Source: Megalopta genalis
Lineage: Eukaryota > Arthropoda > Insecta > Hymenoptera > Halictidae
Assembly: GCF_051020955.1 (NCBI RefSeq)
Contig: NW_027476876.1
Span: 1-64,000, forward strand
DNA: 64,000 nucleotides
Direction: 5' to 3'
The position numbers and the translations under genes are program-made. Shown piece after piece: positions 1 through 14,029 of this stretch (positions within the stretch are counted from its first letter, which is position 1; each line of letters begins with the position of its first letter). Below the pieces are notes generated by a model, which saw nothing but the letters and a program-made list of their open reading frames with translations, was not told the origin of the DNA and ran no database searches.

Positions 1-3000
1 CAAATCAATGCGAAGTAGAAGGCTTAGCTTCGAATAAATGCGAAACAAATGGTTTACCTTCAAATACTTGTGATATATATGATTTAGCTTCAACAGCATG
101 CGAAACAAACGAGCTAGCTTCAAATCCATGCGAAACACATGATTTAGCATCAAATCAACGCGAAGTAGAAGGCTTATCTTCGAATCCATGCGAAACAAAT
201 GGTTTAGCTTCAAATACTTGTGATATACATGATTTAGCTACAACTGCATGCGAAAAAAACGAGTTAGCTTCAAAACCAAGCGAAACACATGATTTAGCCT
301 CAAATCAATGCGAAGTAGAAGGCTTAGCTTCGAATAAATGCGAAACAAATGGTTTACCTTCAAATACTTGTGATATATATGATTTAGCTTCAACAGCATG
401 CGAAACAAACGAGTTAGCTTCAAATCCATGCGAAACACATGATTTAGCGTCAAATCAATGCGAAGTAGGAGGCTTATCTTCGATCCCATGCGATACAAAT
501 GGTTTAGCATCAAATACTTGTGATATACATGATTTAGCTTCAACAGCATGCGAAAGAAACGAGTTAGCTTCATTCCATGCGAAACACATGATTCAGATTC
601 AAATCAATGCGAAGTAGGAGGCTTATCTTCGATCCCATCCGATACAAATGGTTTAGCTTCAAATACTTGTGATATACATGATTTAGCTTCAACAGCATGC
701 GAAACAAACGAGTTAGCTTCAAATCCATGCGAAACACATGATTTAGCTTCAAATCAATGCGAAGTAGGAGGCTTATCTTCGATCCCATGCGATACAAATG
801 GTTTAGCTTCAAATACTTGTGATATACATGATTTAGCTTCAACAGCATGCGAAAGAAACGAGCTAGCTTCAAATCCATGCGAAACAAGTGATTTAGCATC
901 AAATCAATGCGAAGTAGAAGGCTTATCTTCGAATCCATGCGAAACAAATGGTTTAGCTTCAAATACTTGTGATATACATGATTTAGCTACAACTGCATGC
1001 GAAAAAAACGAGTTATCTTCAAAACCAAGCGAAACACATGATTTAGCCTCAAATCAATGCGAAGTAGAAGGCTTAGCTTCGAATGAATGCGAAACAAATG
1101 GTTTAGCTTCAAATACTTGTGATATATATGATTTAGCTTCAACAGCATGCGAAACAAACGAGTTAGCTTCAAATCCATGCGAAACACATGATTTAGCTTC
1201 AAATCAATGCGAAGTAGGAGGCTTATCTTCGATCCCATGCGATACAAATGGTTTAGCTTCAAATACTTGTGATATACATGATTTAGCTTCAACAGCATGC
1301 GAAAGAAACGAGTTAGCTTCAAATCCATGCGAAACACATGATTCTGATTCAAATCAATGCGAAGTAGGAGGCTTATCTTCGATCCCATCCGATACAAATG
1401 GTTTAGCTTCAAATACTTGTGATATACATGATTTAGCTTCAACAGCATGCGAAACAAACGAGTTAGCTTCAAATCCATGCGAAACACATGATTTAGCATC
1501 AAGTCAATGCTAAGTAGAAGGCTGATCTTCGAATCCATGCGCAACAAATGGTTTAGCTTCAAATACTTGTGATATACATGATTTAGCTTCAACAGCATGC
1601 GAAACAAACGAGTTAGCTTCAAATCCATGCGAAACACATGATTTAGCATCAAATCAATGCGAAGTAGAAGGCTTATCTTCGAATCCATGCGAAACAAATG
1701 GTTTAGCTTCAAATACTTGTGATATACATGATTTAGCTACAACTGCATGCGAAAAAAACGAGTTAGCTTCAAAACCAAGCGAAACACATGATTTAGCCTC
1801 AAATCAATGCGAAGTAGAAGGCTTAGCTTCGAATAAATACGGAACAAATGGTTTAGCTTCAAATACTTGTGATATACATGATTTAGCTTCAACAGCATGC
1901 GAAAGAAACGAGTTAGCTTCAAATCCATGCGAAACACATGATTCAGATTCAAATCAATGCGAAGTAGGAGGCTTATCTTCGATCCCATCCGATACAAATG
2001 GTTTAGCTTCAAATACTTGTGATATACATGATTTAGCTTCAACTGCATGCGAAACAAACGAGTTAGCTTATAATCCATGCGAAACACATGGTTTAGCTTC
2101 AAATATATTTCGAAGTAGAAGGGTTATCTTCGTATTCATGCGAAACAAATGGTTTAGCTTCAAATACTTGTGATACATTTGATTTAGCTTCAACAGCATG
2201 CGAAACAAACGAGTTATCTTCAAATACATGCGAAACACATGATTTAGCTTCAAATCAATGCGAAGTAGAAGGCTGATCTTCGAATCCATGCGAAACAAAT
2301 GGTTTAGCTTCAAATACTTGTGATATATATGATTTAGCTTCAACAGCATGCGAAACAAACGAGTTAGCTTCAAATCCATGCGAAACACATGATTTAGCCT
2401 CAAATCAATGCGAAGTAGAAGGCTTAGCTTCGAATAAATGCGAAACAAATGGTTTACCTTCAAATACTTGTGATATATATGATTTAGCTTCAACAGCATG
2501 CGAAACAAAAGAGTTAGCTTCAAATCCATGCGAAACACATGATTTAGCTTCAAATCAATGCGAAGTAGGAGGCTTATCTTATATCCCATCCGATACAAAT
2601 GGTTTAGCTTCAAATACTTGTGATATACATGATTTAGCTTCAACAGCATGCGAAACAAACGAGCTAGCTTCAAATCCATGCGAAACACATGATTTAGCAT
2701 CAAATCAATGCGAAGTAGATGGCTTATCTTCGAATCCATGCGAAACAAATGGTTTAGCTTCAAATACTTGTGATATACATGATTTAGCTTCAACTGCATG
2801 CGAAACAAACGAGTTAGCTTAAAATCCATGCGAAACACATGGTTTAGCTTCAAATTAATGCGAAGTAGAAGGGTTATCTTCGTATCCATGCGAAACAAAT
2901 GGTTTAGCTTCAAATACTTGTGATACATTTGATTTAGCTTCAACAGCATGCGAAACAAACGAGTTATCTTCAAATACATGCGAAACACATGATTTAGCTT

Positions 3001-5090
3001 CAAATCAATGCGAAGTAGAAGGCTGATTTTCGAATCCACGCGAAACAAATGGTTTAGCTTCAAATACTTGTGATATATATGATTTAGCTTCAACAGCAAG
3101 CGAAACAAACGAGTTAGCTTCAAATCCATGCGAAACACATGATTTAGCTTCAAATCAATGCGAAGTAGGAGGCTTATCTTCGATCCCATGCGATACAAAT
3201 GGTTTAGCTTCAAATACTTGTGTTATACATGATTTAGCTTCAACAGCATGCGAAACAAACGAGCTAGCTTCAAATCCATGCGAAACACATGATTTAGCAT
3301 CAAATCAATGCGAAGTAGAAGGCTTATCTTCGAATCTATGCGAAACAAATGGTTTAGCTTCAAATACTTGTGATATACATGATTTAGCTACAACTGCATG
3401 CGAAAAAAACGAGTTAGCTTCAAAACCAAGCGAAACACATGATTTAGCCTCAAATCAAAGCGAAGTAGAAGGCTTAGCTTCGAATAAATGCGAAACAAAT
3501 GGTTTAGCTTCAAATACATGTGATATACATGATTTAGCTTCAACAGCATGCGAAAGAAACGAGTTAGCTTCAAATCCATGCGAAACACATGATTCAGATT
3601 CAAATCAATGCGAAGTAGGAGGCTTACCTTCGATCCCATCCGATACAAATGGTTTAGCTTCAAATACTTGTGATATACATGATTTAGCTTCAACAGCAAT
3701 TCGAAACAAACGAGTTAGCTTCAAATCCATGCGAAACACATGATTTAGCATCAAATCAATGCTAAGTAGAAGGCTGATCTTCGAATCCATGCGTAACAAA
3801 TGGTTTAGCTTCAAATACTTGTGATATACATGATTTAGTTTCAACAGCATGCGAAACAAACGAGTTAGCTTCAAATCAATGGGAAACACATGATTTAGCA
3901 TCAAATCAATGCGAAGTAGAAGGCTGATCTTCGAATCCATGCGTAACAAATGGTTTAGCTGCAAATACTTGTGATATACATGATTTAGCTTCAACAGCAT
4001 GCGAAACAGACGAGTTAGCTTCAAATCCATGCGAAACACATGATTTAGATTCAAATCAATGCGAATTAGAAGGGTTATCTTGGAATCCATGCGAAATGTA
4101 TGATATAGCTTCAAATACTTGTGATATACATGATTTAGCTTCAACAGCATGCGAAACAAACGAGTTAGCTTCAAATCCATGCGAAACACATGATTTAGCA
4201 TTGAATCAATGCGAAGTAGAAGGCTGATCTTCGAATCCATGCGAAGCAAATGGTTTAGCTTCAAATACTTGTGATATACATGATTTATCTTCAACAGCAT
4301 GCGAAACAAATGAGATACACTCAAATCCAAGCGAAACACATGATTTATCTTCAAATGAATGCGAAGTGGTAGGCTTATCTACGAATCCATGCGAAACGAA
4401 TAGTTTAGCTTCAAATTCTTGTGATATACATGATTCAGCTTCAACTGCATGCGAAAGAAACGAGCTAGCTTCAAATCCATGCGAAACACATGATTTAGCA
4501 TCAAATCAATGCGAAGTAGAAGGCTGATCTTCGAATCCATGCGAAGCAAATGGTTTAGCTTCAAATACTTGTGATATACATGATTTAGCTTCAACAGCAT
4601 GCGAAACAAACGGGTTAGCTTCAAATCCATGCGAAACACATGATTTAGATTAAAATCAATGCGAAGTAGAAGGCTTATCTTCGAATCCATGCGAAACAAA
4701 TGATATAGCTTCAATTACTTGTTATATACATGATTTAGCTTCAATAGCATGCGAAACAAACGAGCTAGCTTCAAATCCATGCGAAACACATGATTTAGCA
4801 TCAAATCAATGCGAAGTAGAAGGCTGATCTTCGAATCCATGCGAAACAAATGGTTTAGCTTCAAATACTTGTGATATACGTGGTTTAGCTTCAACTGCAT
4901 GCGAAACAAACGAGTTAGCTTCGAATCCATGCGAAACGAATAGTTTAGCTTCAAACCAATGCGAAGTGGAAGGCTTATCTTCGTATCCATGCGAAACGAA
5001 TAGTTTAGCTTCAAATACTTGTGATACACTTGATTTAGCTTCAACTGCTCGCGAATCAAACAAGTTAGCTTCAAATCCATGCGAACACAT
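1..5090. repeat. Left array segment with two frame-shifted stretches
   Basis: Ordinary D-E-A-B-C pentamers. The 30 bp register slips by -1 near 572 (TTCATTCC instead of TTCAAATCC) and returns by +1 near 2105 (AAATATATTTCG instead of AAATCAATGCG). A +1 near 3698 (CAGCAATTCG for CAGCATGCG) is undone by a -1 at 5084. A C/E hybrid monomer followed by an A/D hybrid lies at about 4910-4970. Nothing non-repetitive is present. Confidence 0.85.
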
Positions 5091-8000
5091 GATTTAGCTT
5101 CAAATCAATGCGAAGTAGGAGGCTTATTTTCGATTCCATGCGAAGCAAATGGTTTAGCTTCAAATACTTGTGATACACTTGAGTTAGCTTCAACAGCATG
5201 CGAAACAAACGAGTTAGATTCAAATCCATGCGAAACACATGATTTAGCATCAAATCAATGCGAAGTGGAAGGCTTATCTTCGAATCCATGCGAAACAAAT
5301 GGATCAGCTTCATATACTTGTGATATACATGATTTAGCTTCAACAGCATGCGAAATGTACGAGTTAGATTCAAATCCATGCGAAACACATGATTCAGATT
5401 CAAATTAATGCGAAGTAGGAGGCTTATCTTCGATCCCATCCGATACAAATGGTTTAGCTTCAAATACTTGTGATATGCATGATTTAGCTTCAACAGCATG
5501 CGAAACAAACGAGTTAGATTCAAATCCATGCGAAACAAATGACTTAGCATCAAATCAATGCGAAGTAGAAGGCTTAGCTTCGAATCCATGCGAAACAAAT
5601 GATATAGCTTCAAATACTTGTGATATACATGATTTAGCTACAACTGCATGCGAAAAAAACGAGTTAGCTTCAAAACCAAGCGAAACACATGATTTAGCCT
5701 CAAATCAATGCAAAGTAGATGGCTTAGCTTCGAATAAATGCGAGCCAAATGGTTTAGCTTCTAATACTTGTGATATATATGATTTAGCTTCAACAGCATG
5801 CGAAACAAACGAGTTAGCTTCAAATCCATGCGAAACACATGATTCAGATTCAAATTAATGCGAAGTAGGAGGCTTATCTTCGATTCCATGCGATACAAAT
5901 GGTTTAGATTCAAATACATGTGATGTACATGATTTAGCTTCAACAGCATGGGAAACAAACGAGTTAGCTTCAAATCCATGCGAAACACATGATTTAGCAT
6001 CAAATCAATGCGATGTAGAAGGCTAATCTTCGAATCCATGCGAAGCAAATGGTTTAGCTTCAAATACTTGGGATCCACTTGAGTTAGCTTCAACAGCATG
6101 CGAAACAAACGAGTTAGCTTCAAATCCATGCGAAACGCATGATTTAGCATCAAATCAATGCGAAGTGGAAAGCTTATCTTCGAATCCATGCGAAACAAAT
6201 GGATCAGCTTCATATACTTGTGATATACACGATTTAGCTTCAACTGCATGCGAAACAAACGAGTTAGCTTATAATCCATGCGAAACACATGATTTAGCTT
6301 CAAATCAATGCGAAGTGGAAGGCTTATCTTCGAATCCATGCGAAACGAATAGTTTAGCTTCAAATACTTGTGATATACATGATTTAGCTACAACTGCATG
6401 TGAAAAAAACGAGTTAGATTCAAAACCAAGCGAAACACATGATTTAGCCACAAATCAATGCGAAGTAGAGGGCTTAGGTTCGAATAAATGCGAACCAAAT
6501 GGTTTAGCTTCAAATACTTGTGATATGCATGATTTAGCTTCAACTACTAGCGAAAAAAACGAGTTAGCTTAAAATCCAAGCGAAACACATGATTTAGCCT
6601 CAAATCAATGCGAATTAGAAGGGTTATCTTCGAATCCATGCGAAACAAATGATGTAGCTTCAATTACTTTTGATATACATGAATTAGATTCAACAGCATC
6701 CGAAACGAACGAGTTAGATTCAAATCCATGCGAAACACATGATTTAGCTTCAAATCAATGCGAAGTAGAAGGCTTATCTTCGAATCCATGCGTGGCAAAT
6801 GGTTTAGCTTCAAATACTTGTGATATACATGATTTAGCTTCAACTGCATGCGACACAAACGAGTTAGCTACAAATCCATGCGAATCACATGATTTATCTT
6901 CAAATCAATGCGAACTAGAAGGCTTAGCTTCAAATCCGTGCAAATCAAATGGTTTAGCTTCAAATACTTGTGATATACATGATTTAGCTTCAACAGCATG
7001 CGAAATAAACGAGTTAGATTCAAATCCATGCGAAACACATGATTTAGCTTCAAATCAATGCGAAGTAGAAGGATTATCTTCGTATCCATGCGAAACAAAT
7101 GATTTAGCTGCAAATACTTGTGATATACGTGATTTAGCTTCAACTGCATGCGAAACAAACGAGTTAACTTCGAATCCATGCGAAATGTATAGATTAGCTT
7201 CAAATACTTGTGATGTACATGATTCATGTTCAACTGCATGCGAAACAAACGAGTTAACTTCGAATCCATGCGAAACGTATAGATTAGCTTCAAATACTTG
7301 TGATGTACATGATTCATGTTCAACTGCATGCGAAACAAACGAGTTAGCTTCAAATCCTTGCGTAACTCATGATTTAGCATCAAATCAATGCGAAGTGGAA
7401 GGCTTATCTTCGAATCAATGCGATACAAATGGTTTAGCTTCAAATACTTGTGGTATACATGATTTAGCTTCAACAGCATGAGAAACAAACGAGTCAGCTT
7501 CAAATCCATGCGAAACACAAGATTTAGCATCAAATTAATGCGAAGTTGATGGCAGATCTTCGAATCCATGCGAGGGAAATGGTTTAGCTTCAAATACTTA
7601 TGATATACATGATTTAGCTTCAACTGCATGTGAAACAAACGAGTTAGCTACAAATCCATGCGAAACACATGATTTATCTTCAAATCAATGCGAAGTGGAA
7701 GGCTTATCTTCGAATCCATGCGAAAGGAATAGTTTAGCTTCAAATACTTGTGATATACATGATTCAGCTTCAACTGCATGCGAAACAAACGAGTTAGCTT
7801 CAAATCCATGCGAAACACATGATTTAGATTAAAATCAATGCGAAGTAGAAGGCTTATCTTCGAATCCATGCGAAACAAATGGTTTAGCTTCAAATACTTG
7901 TGATATACATGATTTAGCTACAACTGCATGCGAAAAAAACGAGTTAGCTTCAACACCAAGCGAAACACATGATTTAGCCTCAAATCAATCCGAAGTAGAT

Positions 8001-8560
8001 GGCTTACTTCGAATAAATGCGAACCAAATGGTTTAGCTTCAAATACTTGTGATATGCATGATTTAGCTTCAACTACTAGCGAAGAAAACGAGTTAGCTTC
8101 AAATCCAAGCGAAACACATGATTTAGCCTCAAATCAATGCGAATTAGAAGGGTTATCTTCGAATCCATGCAAAACAAATCATATAGCTTCAAATACTTGT
8201 GATATACATGATTTAGCTTCAACAGCATCCGAAACAAACGAGTTAGCTTAAAATCCTTGCGAAACACATGATTTAGATTAAAATCAATGCGAAGTAGAAG
8301 GCTTATCTTCGAATCCATGCGAAACAAATGGTTTAGCTTCAAATACTTGTGATATACATGATTTAGCTTCAACTGCATGCGAAACAAACGAGTTAGCTTA
8401 AAATCCATGCGGAACACATGATTTAGCTTCAAATCAATGCGAAGTAGAAGGCTGATCTTCGTATCCATGCGAAGCAAATGGTTCAGCTTCAAATACTTGT
8501 GATACACTTGATTTAGCTTCAACTGCTCGCGAATCAAACAAGTTAGCTTCAAATCCATGC
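5091..8560. repeat. Diverged array segment, first copy of the 5.1 kb-spaced block
   Basis: More diverged pentamers. Marker variants in 5475-6363 reappear at 10602-11490 with a constant shift of 5127 bp (171 x 30 - 3), including a GGATCC-containing A monomer near 6070, also present near 8810 and 11206. The 7161-7340 trimer sub-array lies inside. A -1 slip occurs near 8006 (GGCTTACTTCG). No gene or unique sequence seen. Confidence 0.8.
7161..7340 (+). repeat. 90 bp trimer sub-array, two copies
   Basis: The pentamer pattern is replaced by two 90 bp units, 7161-7250 and 7251-7340. Each consists of a C/E hybrid monomer (GAGTTAACTT fused to CGAATCCATGCG), an A monomer ending in GATGTACAT, and a B monomer with the rare start GATTCATGTTC. 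They differ by one transition seen by eye (GAAATGTAT at 7186, GAAACGTAT in the second). This is what loss of two monomers in register, followed by local duplication, would give. Confidence 0.85.
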
Positions 8561-10530
8561 GAACACATGATTTAGCTTCAAATCAATGCGAAGTAGGAGG
8601 CTTATCTTCGATTCCATGCGATACAAATGGTTTAGCTTCAAATACATGTGATGTACATGATTTAGCTTCAACAGCATGCGAAACAAACGAGTTAGCTTCA
8701 AATCCATGCGAAACACATGATTTAGCATCAAATCTATGCGAAGTAGAAGGCTAATCTTCGAATCCATGCGAAGCAAATGGTTTAGCTTCAAATACTTGGG
8801 ATCCACTTGAGTTAGCTTCAACAGCATGCGAAACAAACGAGTTACCTTCAAATCCATGCGAAACGCATGATTTAGCATCAAATCAATGCGAAGTGGAAAG
8901 CTTATCTTCGAATCCATGCGAAACAAATGGATCAGCTTCATATACTTGTGATATACACGATTTAGCTTCAACTGCATGCGAAACAAACGAGTTAGCTTAT
9001 AATCCATGCGAAACACATGATTTAGCTTCAAATCAATGCGAAGTAGAAGGCTTATCTTCGAATCCATACGAAACGAATAGTTTAGCTTCAAATACTTGTG
9101 ATATACATGATTCAGCTTCAACTGCATGCGAAACAAACGAGTTAGCTTCAAATCCATGCGAAACACATGATTTAGATTAAAATCAATGCGAAGTTGAAGG
9201 CTTATCTTCGAATCCATGCGAAACAAATGGCTTGGCTTCAAATACTTGTGATATGCATGATTTAGCTTCAACTACTAGCGAAAAAAACGAGTTAGCTTCA
9301 AATCCAAGCGAAACACATGATTTAGCTTCAAATCAATGCGAAGTAGAAGGCTTATCTTCGAATCCATGCGAAACAAATGGATTAGCTTCTTATACTTGTG
9401 ATATACATGATTTAGCTTCAACAGCATGCGAAATAAACGAGTTAGATTCAAATCCATGTGAAACACATGATTTAACTTCAAATCAATGCGAAGTAGAAGG
9501 CTTATCTTCGTATCCATGCGAAACAAATGGTTTAGCTGCAAATACTTCTGATATACGTGATTTGGATTCAACTGCATGCGAAACAAACAAGTTAGCTTCA
9601 AATCCATGCGAACACATGATTTAGCTTCAAATCAATGCGAAGTAGGAGGCTTATTTTCGATTCCATGCGAAGCAAATGGTTTAGCTTCAAATACTTGTGA
9701 TGCACTTGAGTTAGATTCAACAGCATGCGAAACAAACGAGTTAGCTTCAAATCCATGCGAAACACATGATTTAGCATCAAATCAATGCGAAGTGGAAGGC
9801 TGATCTTCGAATCCATGCGAAGCAAATGGTTTAGCTTCAAATACTTGTGATACACTTGATTTAGCTTCAACTGCTCGCGAATCAAACAAGTTAGCTTCAA
9901 ATCCATGCGAACACATGATTTAGCTTCAAATCAATGCGAAGTAGGAGGCTTATTTTCGATTCCATGCGAAGCAAATGGTTTAGCTTCAATTACTTGTGAT
10001 ACACTTGAGTTAGCTTCAACAGCATGCGAAACAAACGAGTTAGATTCAAATCCATGCGAAACACATGATTTAGCATCAAATCAATGCGAAGTGGAAGGCT
10101 TATCTTCGAATCCATGCGAAACAAATGGATCAGCTTCATATACTTGTGATATACATGATTTAGCTTCAACAGCATGCGAAATGTACGAGTTAGATTCAAA
10201 TCCATGCGAAACACATGATTTAGCTTCAAATCAATGCGAAGTAAATAGGGTTATCTTCGAATCCATGCGAAACAAATGGGTTAGCTGCAAATACTTGTGA
10301 TATACACGATTTAGCTTCCACTGCATGCGAAACAAACGAGCTAGCTTAAAATCCATGCGAAACACATGATTTAGAATCAAATCAATGCTAAGTAGAAGGC
10401 TGATCTTCGAATCCATGCGTAACAAATGGTTTAGCTTCAAATACTTGTGATATATATGATTTAGCTTCAACAGCATGCGAAACAAACGAGTTAGCTTCAA
10501 ATCCATGCGAAACACATGATTCAGATTCAA
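8557..10530. repeat. Copy 1 of the 2.25-2.4 kb tandem block
   Basis: Marker variants here recur in 10985-12780. The shift is 2399 bp on the left (8893 to 11292) and 2249 bp on the right (9905 to 12154). The 150 bp change reflects exactly one pentamer present at about 9430-9580 here and absent from the second copy. Three -1 slips (about 8561, 9611 and 9910) and one +1 (about 10241, GAAGTAAATAGGG) are shared with the second copy at matching positions where both copies exist. Confidence 0.82.
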
Positions 10531-10969
10531 ATTAATGCGAAGTAGGAGGCTTATCTTCGATCCCATCCGATACAAATGGTTTAGCTTCAAATACTTGTGA
10601 TATGCATGATTTAGCTTCAACAGCATGCGAAACAAACGAGTTAGATTCAAATCCATGCGAAACAAATGACTTAGCATCAAATCAATGCGAAGTAGAAGGC
10701 TTAGCTTCGAATCCATGCGAAACAAATGATATAGCTTCAAATACTTGTGATATACATGATTTAGCTACAACTGCATGCGAAAAAAACGAGTTAGCTTCAA
10801 AACCATGCGAAACACATGATTTAGCCTCAAATCAATGCAAAGTAGATGGCTTAGCTTCGAATAAATGCGAGCCAAATGGTTTAGCTTCTAATACTTGTGA
10901 TATATATGATTTAGCTTCAACAGCATGCGAAACAAACGAGTTAGCTTCAAATCCATGCGAAACACATGA

Positions 10970-12780
10970 TTCAGATTCAAATTAATGCGAAGTAGGATGC
11001 TTATCTTCGATTCCATGCGATACAAATGGTTTAGCTTCAAATACATGTGATGTACATGATTTAGCTTCAACAGCATGGGAAACAAACGAGTTAGCTTCAA
11101 ATCCATGCGAAACACATGATTTAGCATCAAATCAATGCGAAGTAGAAGGCTAATCTTCGAATCCATGCGAAGCAAATGGTTTAGCTTCAAATACTTGGGA
11201 TCCACTTGAGTTAGCTTCAACAGCATGCGAAACAAACGAGTTAGCTTCAAATCCATGCGAAACGCATGATTTAGCATCAAATCAATGCGAAGTGGAAAGC
11301 TTATCTTCGAATCCATGCGAAACAAATGGATCAGCTTCATATACTTGTGATATACACGATTTAGCTTCAACTGCATGCGAAACAAACGAGTTAGCTTATA
11401 ATCCATGCGAAACACATGATTTAGCTTCAAATCAATGCGAAGTAGAAGGCTTATCTTCGAATCCATACGAAACGAATAGTTTAGCTTCAAATACTTGTGA
11501 TATACATGATTCAGCTTCAACTGCATGCGAAACAAACGAGTTAGCTTCAAATCCATGCGAAACACATGATTTAGATTAAAATCAATGCGAAGTTGAAGGC
11601 TTATCTTCGAATCCATGCGAAACAAATGGTTTGGCTTCAAATACTTGTGATATGCATGATTTAGCTTCAACTACTAGCGAAAAAAACGAGTTAGCTTCAA
11701 ATCCAAGCGAAACACATGATTTAGCTTCAAATCAATGCGAAGTAGAAGGCTTATCTTCGAATCCATGCGAAACAAATGGATTAGCTTCTTATACTTGTGA
11801 TATACATGATTTAGATTCAACTGCATGCGAAACAAACAAGTTAGCTTCAAATCCATGCGAACACATGATTTAGCTTCAAATCAATGCGAAGTAGGAGGCT
11901 TATTTTCGATTCCATGCGAAGCAAATGGTTTAGCTTCAAATACTTGTGATACACTTGAGTTAGATTCAACAGCATGCGAAACAAACGAGTTAGCTTCAAA
12001 TCCATGCGAAACACATGATTTAGCATCAAATCAATGCGAAGTGGAAGGCTGATCTTCGAATCCATGCGAAGCAAATGTTTTAGCTTCAAATACTTGTGAT
12101 ACACTTGATTTAGCTTCAACTGCTCGCGAATCAAACAAGTTAGCTTCAAATCCATGCGAACACATGATTTAGCTTCAAATCAATGCGAAGTAGGAGGCTT
12201 ATTTTCGATTCCATGCGAAGCAAATGGTTTAGCTTCAAATACTTGTGATACACTTGAGTTAGCTTCAACAGCATGCGAAACAAACGAGTTAGATTCAAAT
12301 CCATGCGAAACACATGATTTAGCATCAAATCAATGCGAAGTGGAAGGCTTATCTTCGAATCCATGCGAAACAAATGGATCAGCTTCATATACTTGTGATA
12401 TACATGATTTAGCTTCAACAGCATGCGAAATGTACGAGTTAGATTCAAATCCATGCGAAACACATGATTTAGCTTCAAATCAATGCGAAGTAAATAGGGT
12501 TATCTTCGAATCCATGCGAAACAAATGGGTTAGCTGCAAATACTTGTGATATACATGATTTAGCTTCCACTGCATGCGAAACAAACGAGCTAGCTTAAAA
12601 TCCATGCGAAACACATGATTTAGAATCAAATCAATGCTAAGTAGAAGGCTGATCTTCGAATCCATGCGTAACAAATGGTTTAGCTTCAAATACTTGTGAT
12701 ATATATGATTTAGCTTCAACAGCATGCGAAACAAACGAGTTAGCTTCAAATCCATGCGAAACACATGATTCAGATTCAAA
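10970..12780. repeat. Copy 2 of the 2.25-2.4 kb tandem block
   Basis: Paralogue of 8557-10530, carrying the same -1 slips at about 11860 and 12160 and the same +1 at about 12490 (GAAGTAAATAGGG). One 150 bp pentamer is missing relative to copy 1. The left part also matches 5855-6450, so this segment is a mosaic of two older relationships (shifts 2399 and 5127). Confidence 0.8.
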
Positions 12781-14029
12781 TCAATGCGAAGTAGGAGGCT
12801 TATCTTCGATCCCATCCGATACAAATGGTTTAGCTTCAAATACTTGTGATATACATGATTTAGCTTCAACAGCATGCGAAACAAACGAGTTAGCTTCAAA
12901 TCCATGCGAAACACATGATTTAGAATCAAATCAATGCTAAGTAGAAGGCTGATCTTCGAATCCATGCGTAACAAATGGTTTAGCTTCAAATACTTGTGAT
13001 ATACATGATTTAGATTCAACAGCATGCGAAACAAACGAGTTAGCTTCAAATCCATGCGAAACACATGATTTAGCCTCAAATCAATGCGAAGTAGAAGGCT
13101 TAGCTTCGAATAAATGCGAAACAAATGGTTTACCTTCAAATACTTGTGATATATATGATTTAGCTTCAACAGCATGCGAAACAAAAGAGTTAGCTTCAAA
13201 TCCATGCGAAACACATGATTTAGCTTCAAATCAATCCGAAGTAGGAGGCTTATCTTCGATCCCATGCGATACAAATGGTTTAGCTTCAAATACTTGTGAT
13301 ATACATGATTTAGCTTCAACAGCATGCGAAAGAAACGAGTTAGCTTCAAATCCATGCGCAACACATGATTCAGATTCAAATCAATGCGAAGTAGGAAGCT
13401 TATCTTCGATCCCATCCGATACAAATGGTTTAGCTTCAAATACTTGTGATATACATGATTTAGCTTCAACAGCATGCGAAACAAACGAGTTAGCTTCAAA
13501 TCCATGCGAAACACATGATTTAGCATCAAATCAATGCTAAGTAGAAGGCTTAGCTTCGAATAAATGCGAAACAAATGGTTTAGCTTCAAATACTTGTGAT
13601 ATATATGATTTAGCTTCAACAGCATGCGAAACAAACGAGTTAGCTTCAAATCCATGCGAAGTAGGAGGCTTATCTTCGATCCCATGCGATACAAATGGTT
13701 TAGCTTCAAATACTTGTGATATACATGATTTAGCTTCAACAGCATGCGAAAGAAACGAGTTAGCTTCAAATCCATGCGCAACACATGATTCAGATTCAAA
13801 TCAATGCGAAGTAGGAGGCTTATCTTCGATCCCATCCGATACAAATGGTTTAGCTTCAAATACTTGTGATATACATGATTTAGCTTCAACAGCATGCGAA
13901 ACAAACGAGTTAGCTTCAAATCCATGCGAAACACATGATTTAGCATCAAATCAATGCTAAGTAGAAGGCTGATCTTCGAATCCATGCGTAACAAATGGTT
14001 TAGCTTCAAATATTTGTGATATACATGAT
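12781..14029. repeat. Pentamer segment with a 120 bp unit
   Basis: Regular pentamers apart from one C/D hybrid monomer at 13637-13666 (GAGTTAGCTTC from C joined to ATGCGAAGTAGGA from D). It leaves a four-monomer, 120 bp unit, an exact one-monomer loss in register. Many D monomers here are the GCTAAGTAG subtype and many E monomers the GGCTGATC subtype, both of which close the plus-strand open frame. Confidence 0.8.

Noticed and set aside
171..200. CENP-B box in the E monomer (TTCG...A..CG)
   Set aside because: The E monomer has TTCG followed by CG, but the spacing is one base off the TTCGNNNNANNCGGG core and the GGG is absent.
548..1513. A specific gene start at 548 (MRKKRVSF...)
   Set aside because: The start is created by a one-base deletion in the repeat at about 572; the same ATG occurs in nearly every B monomer.
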